From Agrobacterium fabrum (GTDB lineage Bacteria; Pseudomonadota; Alphaproteobacteria; Rhizobiales; Rhizobiaceae): a DNA stretch of 12,695 nucleotides. Below the pieces are notes generated by a model, which saw only the letters and a list, made by a program, of their open reading frames with translations, did not search any database and was not told where the DNA came from. Numbering within the stretch: position 1 is the stretch's first letter; the number at the start of each line of letters is the position of its first letter. Shown here piece after piece: positions 7,193-12,695 of this stretch. The position numbers and the translations under genes were made by a program. The DNA lies in assembly GCA_003241215.1 (NCBI GenBank), contig QFOL01000094.1, positions 1 to 12,695 on the forward strand. The letters run 5' to 3'.

Positions 7193-8113
7193 ATGGGCGT
7201 GTGGATCGATACCGATATGGGCTTTGACGACATCGCCGCCATCATGGTGGTGCAATCGTCTGATGTTGCCATCGACGGCATTTCGCTGGTTTTCGGCAAT
7301 GCGACGCTGGATGCGGTCTGCCGAAACGCCGCAGGCGCCGTCGCCGCCTTTGCCTGGGCGATGCCGATCCATCAGGGCCGCGCCATGCCGGTTCTCGGCG
7401 CGCTCGAAACCGCGCAATGCGTTCTGGGCGATTGCGGCATTCCGACCGCCGGCCAAAGCCTGCCGGATGCGCCGGCCTTGCCGGAAAGCGATGCCTTTGC
7501 CGCGCTCTGCGGCTGGCTTGAAGGGGCGGGCGAGAAGCGTATTCTGGCGCTCGGCCCGCTCACCAACATCGCTGCCCTGTGCCTCGCCCGGCCCGATCTC
7601 GCCGCAAAAATCTCCGACCTGACCTGGATGGGCGGCGGGGTCACCAGCGGTAACCACACGGCATCGGCCGAATTCAACGCCTTTGCCGATCCGGAAGCGC
7701 TGGCCATCGTGCTTGCCCACGGCCTGCCGCTGCGCATGGTCGATCTCGATGCCTGCCGGCAGGTCACCGCCTCGCCGGACGATGTGCCGCCGATCCGCAA
7801 TGCCGGCGGCAGGAATGCGGGGCTTATCGCCGATCTGCTGGAAGGCTTCATCGGCATCGCCACCAGCCGTGGCCGAGCCGCCATGGCGCTTTACGATCCC
7901 GTGGCCGCCGTCGCTTTCGCCTCCGGTGTCATCGGCTGGCGTCATGCGCGGATCGATGTCGAGCTTCAGGCGACGCTGACACGCGGGCGAACTGTGGTCG
8001 AGACGCGCTTGGAGAAAACCCAGACTTTCAACGCGCACTTCGCCGAAACGGTGGATGCAGAGGGTGCGAAGGCGGCTATTCTTGAGGCGCTGCACCGGGA
8101 GGCTGCCCGATGA
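7193..8113 (+). CDS. Nucleoside hydrolase (IunH family), atypical active site
   Basis: A 306-residue member of the inosine-uridine nucleoside hydrolase family, which splits ribonucleosides into base and ribose using a Ca2+-bound water; no signal peptide, so cytoplasmic. The N-terminal metal motif is DTDMGFDD (6-13), where the family usually has DTDPGxDD; Asp8, Asp12 and Asp13 are kept. LGPLTN (120-125) gives the metal-contacting Thr124. MGGGV (146-150), AEFN (159-162) and DPEA (166-169) follow. The late motif is YDPVAAV (234-240), where classical enzymes have HDP: the metal Asp235 is kept but the base-protonating His is Tyr234. Directly upstream of adenine deaminase with an ATGA overlap, so adenosine is the natural guess. 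The substitution leaves specificity open. Confidence 0.88.
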   Translation: MGVWIDTDMGFDDIAAIMVVQSSDVAIDGISLVFGNATLDAVCRNAAGAVAAFAWAMPIHQGRAMPVLGALETAQCVLGDCGIPTAGQSLPDAPALPESDAFAALCGWLEGAGEKRILALGPLTNIAALCLARPDLAAKISDLTWMGGGVTSGNHTASAEFNAFADPEALAIVLAHGLPLRMVDLDACRQVTASPDDVPPIRNAGGRNAGLIADLLEGFIGIATSRGRAAMALYDPVAAVAFASGVIGWRHARIDVELQATLTRGRTVVETRLEKTQTFNAHFAETVDAEGAKAAILEALHREAAR

Positions 8114-9903
8114 ATGCCAATTCACTGACACGCGAGCCGGCCGATCTCAACGATGACACCCTGCGCGCCCGCGCCGTTGCCGCCGCCCGCGGCGATGCGC
8201 CTTTCGATATTCTCGTCACCGGCGGAACATTGGTGGATATGGTGACCGGCGAGCTGCGCGCCGCCGATGTCGGTATCGTTGGCCCGCTGATCGCCAGCGT
8301 GCACGCACCGGCAAGCCGCAGTGAGGCTGCGAAGATCATCGATGCGGCAGGAGCCTATGTCTCGCCCGGCCTGATCGATACGCATATGCACATCGAAAGC
8401 TCGATGGTCACACCGGCCGCCTATGCGGCGGCGGTTGTCGCCCGCGGCGTCACCACCATCGTCTGGGACCCGCATGAATTCGGCAATGTGCACGGCGTCG
8501 AAGGTGTGCGCTGGGCGGCGAAATCCATCGAAAACCTGCCCCTGCGCGCCATTCTGCTCGCACCCTCCTGCGTGCCTTCCGCACCGGGACTGGAGCGCGG
8601 CGGGGCGGATTTCGACGCCGCCATTCTCGCCGATATCCTGTCATGGCCTGAGGTCGGCGGTGTCGCGGAAATCATGAACATGCGCGGCGTCATCGAGCGC
8701 GATCCGCGCATGAGCGGCATCGTGCAGGCCGGGCTTGCCTCGGAAAAGTTGCTCTGTGGCCATGCGCGTGGCCTGAAAGATGCCGATCTCAACGCCTTCA
8801 TGGCGGCGGGCGTCTCCTCCGATCACGAGCTGGTGTCGGGCGAAGACCTGATGGCGAAGCTCAGGGCCGGACTGACCATCGAGCTGCGCGGTTCGCACGA
8901 TCACCTGCTGCCGGAATTTGTGGAGGCGCTGAATGCGCTTGGCCACCTGCCGCAGACGGTGACGCTCTGCACTGACGATGTCTTCCCCGATGACCTGCTG
9001 CATGGCGGCGGGCTGGACGATGTGGTGCGACGCCTCGTCCGTTATGGCCTGAAGCCGGAATGGGCGCTGCGCGCCGCAACATTGAATGCCGCCCAAAGGC
9101 TCGGCCGCGCCGATCTCGGCCTCATCGCCGCCGGCCGTCGCGCCGATATCGCCGTCTTCGAGGATCTGAGCGGTTTTGCCGCTCGCCACGTCCTGGCCGG
9201 GGGCAGGGCGGTTGCGAAAGACGGACATATGCTCGTCGACATTCCGGCCTGTGATGCCGCTGCGCTCGAAGGTTCGATGAAGCTGCGGCTGCGCGCAGCC
9301 GATGATTTCCGGGTTGCCTCCGAAGGCGCCAAGGTGCGCCTCGCCACCATCGACCGCCCGCGCTTCACGCAATGGGGCGAGGCGGAAGCCGAGGTGAAGG
9401 ACGGTTTCGTCGTTCCGCCCGAAGAGGCGACGATGATTTCCATCACCCATCGCCACGGCAAGGCTGAAGCTTTCACCAGAACCGGCTTCCTGACCGGCTG
9501 GGGAAAATGGAACGGCGCCTTCGCCACCACCGTTTCGCATGACAGCCACAACCTCACCGTTTTCGGCGGCAATGCCGAAGACATGGCGCTCGCCGCCAAT
9601 GCGGTGATAGCGGCAGGCGGCGGCATGGCCGTTGCCTCCGAAGGCAAGGTGACAGCACTTCTCCCGTTGCCGCTTTCCGGCCTCGTTTCCGATGCGCCGC
9701 TTGGAGACGTGGCAAAGGCTTTCGAGGAACTACGCGAAGCCGTCGGCAGGGTGGTGGAATGGCAGCCGCCCTATCTCGTCTTCAAGGCCTGTTTCGGCGC
9801 GACCCTCGCCTGCAATATCGGTCCGCACCAGACGGATATGGGCATTGCCGATGTCCTGACCGGCAAGGTGATGGAAAGCCCGGTGATTGCCGTGGTGGGG
9901 TGA
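8110..9903 (+). CDS. ade: Adenine deaminase
   Basis: A 597-residue amidohydrolase-superfamily enzyme converting adenine to hypoxanthine and ammonia; length is close to E. coli Ade (about 588). Metal and active-site motifs are all present: DTHMHIESSM (90-99), DPHEFGNVHG (120-129), AEIMN (186-190, likely bridging Glu187), CGHARG (216-221), SSDHE (236-240) and CTDDVFPDDL (287-296) with the catalytic Asp pair. NAAQRLG and GRRADIAVFEDL mark the end of the barrel region. The Ade-specific C-terminal domain has VSHDSHNLTVFGGNAEDM and LPLPLSGLVSD. GGGAGG at 8097-8102 precedes the overlapping ATG. As last gene of the operon it would take adenine released by the hydrolase; hypoxanthine would go to salvage or xanthine dehydrogenase outside the window. 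From memory, an Agrobacterium adenine deaminase has been structurally characterised; whether it is this one is unverified. Confidence 0.95.
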   Translation: MNANSLTREPADLNDDTLRARAVAAARGDAPFDILVTGGTLVDMVTGELRAADVGIVGPLIASVHAPASRSEAAKIIDAAGAYVSPGLIDTHMHIESSMVTPAAYAAAVVARGVTTIVWDPHEFGNVHGVEGVRWAAKSIENLPLRAILLAPSCVPSAPGLERGGADFDAAILADILSWPEVGGVAEIMNMRGVIERDPRMSGIVQAGLASEKLLCGHARGLKDADLNAFMAAGVSSDHELVSGEDLMAKLRAGLTIELRGSHDHLLPEFVEALNALGHLPQTVTLCTDDVFPDDLLHGGGLDDVVRRLVRYGLKPEWALRAATLNAAQRLGRADLGLIAAGRRADIAVFEDLSGFAARHVLAGGRAVAKDGHMLVDIPACDAAALEGSMKLRLRAADDFRVASEGAKVRLATIDRPRFTQWGEAEAEVKDGFVVPPEEATMISITHRHGKAEAFTRTGFLTGWGKWNGAFATTVSHDSHNLTVFGGNAEDMALAANAVIAAGGGMAVASEGKVTALLPLPLSGLVSDAPLGDVAKAFEELREAVGRVVEWQPPYLVFKACFGATLACNIGPHQTDMGIADVLTGKVMESPVIAVVG

Positions 9904-9955
9904 GCGCCCGGCTCTTCCCCGATCCCAGTGAGCGGAGGCGGGTGCAGGGCGGGGG
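9904..9955. other. Convergent spacer between ade and the protease gene
   Basis: This 52-bp GC-rich gap separates two genes meeting tail to tail. GCGCCCG (9904-9910) can pair with CGGGTGC (9939-9945) with one G-U, but the loop is long and no T tract follows on either strand. I cannot call a terminator for either transcript. Read-through and overlapping 3' ends are possible. Confidence 0.4.
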
Positions 9956-11149
9956 TTAAACGGAGAGGGAGCCGCCGACCTGGTTTTCGGCCCAGTCATG
10001 CGCCCAGCTGGCGCGCGAGCAATAACCGCGACTGCCATCCTCGCCGAAAAACACGCCGGCCCACAGCGGCGTCGCGTCATCGGTCAGAACCCATCCGCCG
10101 GAATCGCCCTGTGTCGGCATGGGAGTGACGAGATGCCCCAGGGCGCCGCCGATCGGAATGACCGGCTGTGGCTTGAGTTCGATCTGGTCGCGAAAACAAT
10201 AGGTTGAGCTGCCATCCGTGAAGGCGTAGCTGATCGCCAGCGAGCCGAGCTTGCATTTATAAGTGCCGCTTTTGCCCCTGAGCGTGACGTTTTGCCCCGT
10301 TGTCAGGCTGGCGGCCACGCCGCCCAATGAAGATGCTGCCGGAGCGGCGGTAAGCTCGATCAGCGAAAAATCGAACATATTCACCGAACCGCTATTGCCG
10401 GGATAGGGATTGGGCATGGGCAGGGCCACCGGATCGCAGACCGTCTGCGCCGGCAGGGCATGGAGTTTGGTGTGGTGTCTTGCCGTACCGATCCGCTGTC
10501 CCGACACATCGAAAATATCGTCGCCGGTTTTGGCGACATGGGCGCAGGTCATGCCGTATTTCTTGTTGTACTGGTCGGTCAGCGTGCCGCCATAGGTGCC
10601 GGTTTCACCGGCGCTGGTGGTGATTTCGTCGCCGGTCGCAAAGGCAAGTCGTGCCCTCGGGCGTTCCTCGATGCGGGCGGCGGCGGGGCTGCGGTTGACG
10701 AGAGCGGTCAGCTGGCGAAGCGCCGCGATATCGCCGGAGCCCTCTTCGGCTGCGCGCACGCCTTTCACCGGCGTCCTCAATGGACCGTAGACGATGGTCA
10801 TCATGACCGGGCCGTTTCTTACAGGCCCCGGGATGGCGTTCCACAACGAAACCTTGCGGTTGAGGTCGCGACGCCGATATCCCTGATAGGGCAGCTGGAT
10901 CGGCCAGTTCGGAAAGGCGGAGGGGCCAGCCAGCCAGTCGTGGAGCGGGCGGCGCGTGAGCAGATATTCATACCAGTAGCGTTCGCTTTCCGGCACCACA
11001 TCGTCTTCCAGATCGTAGAGCAGCATCCACACCGGATCCACATCGAGTGTGAAGCCATGCACGATGGGGATGTCCGAGGCCCCGCGCGCCAATTGCGTCA
11101 TGGCTTCGGAAGCGTCGAAATAGGCGCGCAGGTCCTCATAGGTCGGCAT
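9956..11149 (-). CDS. Cytoplasmic trypsin-like serine protease with unrecognised N-terminal domain
   Basis: 397 residues. The C-terminal half has a chymotrypsin-fold protease pattern in the right order: His204 in GMTCAHVAK, Asp260 in FDFSLIEL and Ser350 in TQGDSGGWV. The spacings (56 and 90) are close to those of chymotrypsin. A final strand, PLWAGVFFGEDGSRGYC, follows. Residues 1 to about 165 match no family I recognise. They are rich in aromatic residues and proline (RYWYEYLL, FPNWPIQLPYQGYRRRD). There is no signal peptide or membrane segment, so it should stay in the cytoplasm, unlike secreted trypsins or DegP. ATG 11149 has GGAG at 11162-11159, embedded in the last codons of the upstream membrane-protein gene, so the two are translationally coupled. 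Target and role are unknown. A regulated effector protease is possible; a degenerate protease is unlikely given the intact triad. Confidence 0.75.
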   Translation of the reverse strand: MPTYEDLRAYFDASEAMTQLARGASDIPIVHGFTLDVDPVWMLLYDLEDDVVPESERYWYEYLLTRRPLHDWLAGPSAFPNWPIQLPYQGYRRRDLNRKVSLWNAIPGPVRNGPVMMTIVYGPLRTPVKGVRAAEEGSGDIAALRQLTALVNRSPAAARIEERPRARLAFATGDEITTSAGETGTYGGTLTDQYNKKYGMTCAHVAKTGDDIFDVSGQRIGTARHHTKLHALPAQTVCDPVALPMPNPYPGNSGSVNMFDFSLIELTAAPAASSLGGVAASLTTGQNVTLRGKSGTYKCKLGSLAISYAFTDGSSTYCFRDQIELKPQPVIPIGGALGHLVTPMPTQGDSGGWVLTDDATPLWAGVFFGEDGSRGYCSRASWAHDWAENQVGGSLSV

Positions 11150-11155
11150 GAACGC

Positions 11156-11614
11156 TTACTCCGGTTTGGGTTCGAAAAACCCGGCCACAAAGGTGAAGAT
11201 CGGCGCGAGTAGGCCGGCCGCGAAAACGCTGTACCACTGGTGCACGAGAAAGACGGAGCCGCTCAATGTATAGGCCCAGAGCACGAAGGCGATGGTGGAG
11301 ATGACGGCATTCAAGAGCCATGGCTGGCCCGAGAGCTTACGGCGGTAGAGATAGATCGGTGTGCCGATGATGCCGAGGGCGAGAATTGCCCAGCTGACGA
11401 TCACGGCCTGTGTGGAGACGACGCTATCCGCCGTGAGTGTGCTCAACCCGTAATGGGAATTGACCATTTTATCGACGGCAACATAAAGGGCCACGGATTC
11501 CGCCGGAATATATTTGATAAGACGGTCGCGATAATCGTCGGGCGGCAGGTTTTTTAACGACTTGGAGGCCAGACGCCCGTTGATCGCACTTTTCGGCACA
11601 ACAAGTCTCGTCAT
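11156..11614 (-). CDS. Small membrane protein, three predicted helices, partner of the protease
   Basis: 152 residues with no family I can name. The first 65 residues are mostly soluble and basic, with a conserved-looking stretch PPDDYRDRLIKYIPAESVAL (24-43) that could form an amphipathic helix on the membrane. Three hydrophobic segments follow at about 68-90, 99-118 and 126-147, with RRK at 91-93 after the first. The tail FEPKPE is short and polar. The positive-inside rule gives no clear topology because both the N-terminus and the RRK loop are basic. ATG 11614 lacks a strong ribosome binding site. It ends 6 bp before the protease start, indicating one operon. It could anchor, sense for, or be cut by the protease; all three are inference. 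Codon use seems somewhat less GC-rich than in its neighbours. Confidence 0.7.
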   Translation of the reverse strand: MTRLVVPKSAINGRLASKSLKNLPPDDYRDRLIKYIPAESVALYVAVDKMVNSHYGLSTLTADSVVSTQAVIVSWAILALGIIGTPIYLYRRKLSGQPWLLNAVISTIAFVLWAYTLSGSVFLVHQWYSVFAAGLLAPIFTFVAGFFEPKPE

Positions 11615-11836
11615 GATGCTTGCCCGTTTTAAAAATTGGACCGGAAATACATAATGAAATGCGACTATGCCGTGTATGTATACTAATTGACCGGTTGAGT
11701 CTATTGGATATCGATGTATATGATCCAGAATTATTGCGCGCAGACAGTATTGTTTCGCCGCGGTGTCCAGCGGCGATTGCTGATTGGATGCTTCACGTCT
11801 GAAAGCCGCACCGGCTCCTGTGCCGGGCGGTCGTTT
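11615..11836 (-). promoter_or_regulatory. AT-rich spacer, probable control region of the membrane protein/protease pair
   Basis: A 222-bp gene-free stretch; the half nearest the membrane-protein gene is much more AT-rich than the rest of the window. It holds a 7-bp inverted repeat, ATACATA (11647-11653) and TATGTAT (11675-11681), flanked by CCGG at 11641-11644 and 11691-11694, and a third ATGTAT core at 11714-11719. A GC hairpin, CGCCGC (11756-11761) with GCGGCG (11770-11775), lies further upstream. No -35/-10 pair on the minus strand is convincing. A 60-codon open frame on the plus strand has no support as a gene. Confidence 0.4.
11811..11826 (-). terminator. Weak hairpin after the amidohydrolase gene
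   Basis: CCGGC (11811-11815) and GCCGG (11822-11826) form a 5-bp GC stem with a six-base loop, about 11 bases after the minus-strand stop of the M20 gene. Downstream sequence on the minus strand is TGCGGCTTTC, with only a short T run. It could be a weak intrinsic terminator. I would not rely on it. Confidence 0.25.
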
Positions 11837-12695
11837 TCACTCCGCCGCCAGTTCCTGCTCCACCAGCGTCGCCCAGAACGCCACGCCCGGCACGATGGCC
11901 GCATCGTTGAAGTCATAGGAGGTGTTGTGGTGCAGTGCGCCATCCACCGCCGGGCCATTGCCGAGCCAGACATAACAGCCGGGGGCTTCGCCCGCGAAGA
12001 AGGCGAAGTCGTCGCCGGCGGTCGAGGGCGGATAGGCGGTGCGGGTCTTGTTGCCGAAGACGGTCTTGGCGGCGCGCAGCGCCCGTTTCGTTGCATCCGC
12101 CTCGTTGATGACGGGCGGAATGCGGCGGATGAATTCATAATGCGCCTCGATGCCGAACATCGCCGCCGTGCCCCTGGCCAGCCTGCCGATTTCGGCTTCC
12201 AGCTGGTCGCGTACCTCAGGCGCATAGGCGCGCGCCGTACCGCCGATTTCGACGAGATCGGGAATGACGTTGAGCGCCTTCGGGTCGCCCGCCTGCACCG
12301 AACAGGCGCTGACCACGGCGGGCTGCAGCGGATCGACCACGCGGCCGATAATGGTTTGCAGCGAGGCGAGGAAGGCGCCCGCCGCCGTCACCGGGTCGCG
12401 GCCGAGATGCGGCTTGGCGCCATGGGTGCCGATGCCCTTGAAGGTGACGCGCCAGCTGTCGGAAGAGGCGAGCTGCGGTCCTTCCACCACCGCCATTTCG
12501 TCGATGCCAAGCCCCGGCATATTGTGCAGGCCATAGACCGCATCGCAGGGAAACAGGGTGAAAAGCCCGTCCTCCACCATTTTTTTCGCGCCGCCGCGGC
12601 CTTCTTCGGCCGGCTGGAAGATGAAATGCACGGTGCCGGAAAAATCGCGGGTCTTTGCGAGGTAACGCGCCGCACCCAGCAGCATGGCGGTGTGG
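11837..12695 (-). CDS. M20D amidohydrolase (hippurate hydrolase / IAA-amino-acid hydrolase type), N-terminus outside window
   Basis: A metal-dependent amidohydrolase that cleaves N-acyl or aryl-acyl amino acids. About 285 C-terminal residues of a family near 390 long are visible, beginning with HTAMLLGAARYL just after the expected CGHDG motif. Metal-site and catalytic landmarks: FQPAEEGRGGAKKM with the general-base Glu, AVYGLHNMPGL, and the C-terminal HHNTSYDFND. The dimerisation/lid domain starts around FKGIGTHGAKPHLGRDPV. The family's usual EDF near the C-terminus reads GDDFAFF here. The protein ends ATLVEQELAAE with TGA at 11839-11837. The exact substrate (hippurate, IAA conjugates, acyl amino acids) cannot be told from sequence. 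It is separated from the protease pair by 222 bp and probably is a separate unit. Confidence 0.9.
   Translation of the reverse strand, partial: HTAMLLGAARYLAKTRDFSGTVHFIFQPAEEGRGGAKKMVEDGLFTLFPCDAVYGLHNMPGLGIDEMAVVEGPQLASSDSWRVTFKGIGTHGAKPHLGRDPVTAAGAFLASLQTIIGRVVDPLQPAVVSACSVQAGDPKALNVIPDLVEIGGTARAYAPEVRDQLEAEIGRLARGTAAMFGIEAHYEFIRRIPPVINEADATKRALRAAKTVFGNKTRTAYPPSTAGDDFAFFAGEAPGCYVWLGNGPAVDGALHHNTSYDFNDAAIVPGVAFWATLVEQELAAE

Noticed and set aside
7118..8131. 337-codon minus-strand open frame
   Set aside because: Antisense to the nucleoside hydrolase, with Arg/Gly/His-rich composition typical of high-GC shadows.
8641..9549. 302-codon minus-strand open frame
   Set aside because: Antisense to adenine deaminase, whose motifs are intact on the plus strand.
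9956..11149. DegP/HtrA-type periplasmic protease
   Set aside because: No signal peptide, no PDZ domain, and the fold sits at the C-terminus after a long unknown region.
10460..11212. 250-codon plus-strand open frame
   Set aside because: Antisense to the serine protease; it has no domain I can recognise, while the minus strand holds an ordered catalytic triad.
11756..11775. CGCCGC/GCGGCG hairpin as terminator of the amidohydrolase gene
   Set aside because: On the minus strand it is followed by GAAACAATAC and not by T residues, so it lacks the intrinsic terminator signature.
11620..11802. Small plus-strand gene of 60 codons in the AT-rich spacer
   Set aside because: No ribosome binding site, no recognisable family, and it reads through the repeat cluster and a GC hairpin.
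1..12695. CRISPR array, tRNA, rRNA or insertion sequence
   Set aside because: I found no spaced direct repeats, cloverleaf-like sequence, rRNA-like sequence, transposase or terminal repeats.

Overview
The window looks like chromosomal DNA of a Rhizobiaceae alpha-proteobacterium, most likely Agrobacterium or a close relative. The grounds are uniformly high GC in the genes, tight ATGA start-stop overlaps, and protein sequences that read like Agrobacterium/Rhizobium proteins. The genus is an inference from familiarity, not a search.

Layout: (1) 1-1169, minus strand: glutaryl-CoA dehydrogenase (gcdH), cut at its C-terminus by the window edge. It is divergent from a LysR-type regulator (1266-2186, plus). 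The 96-bp spacer holds a perfect LysR-type box placed about -64 from a plausible gcdH promoter. (2) 2320-9903, plus strand: a seven-gene operon made of a LacI-type repressor, a PotD-type periplasmic binding protein, two inner-membrane permeases, an ABC ATPase, a nucleoside hydrolase and an adenine deaminase. An 18-bp perfect palindrome with a central CG overlaps the -10 end and start region of a good promoter candidate just upstream. The lacI gene therefore probably represses the operon in which it is the first gene. Most junctions are ATGA or 8-bp overlaps. The exception is a 168-bp gap with nested stem-loops after the binding-protein gene. (3) 9956-11614, minus strand: a two-gene unit encoding a small three-helix membrane protein followed, 6 bp later, by an apparently cytoplasmic chymotrypsin/trypsin-fold serine protease with a complete His-Asp-Ser triad and a large unrecognised N-terminal region. 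(4) 11615-11836: an AT-rich spacer with repeated ATGTAT cores. (5) 11837-12695, minus strand: the C-terminal three quarters of an M20D amidohydrolase (hippurate hydrolase / IAA-amino-acid hydrolase type).

How the genes work together: the operon most likely imports a purine nucleoside or related compound with an ABC importer of the polyamine/opine class. It would split off the base with the hydrolase and deaminate adenine to hypoxanthine and ammonia, under a co-transcribed LacI sensor. The substrate is inferred only from the two enzymes. gcdH and its LysR neighbour serve glutarate, lysine or tryptophan degradation through glutaryl-CoA.

The best candidate for something undescribed is the membrane protein plus cytoplasmic trypsin-like protease pair. 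Its architecture resembles protease-effector signalling or defence modules, but nothing in the window proves that role. The most notable enzyme detail is that the nucleoside hydrolase has Tyr where the classical catalytic His is expected.
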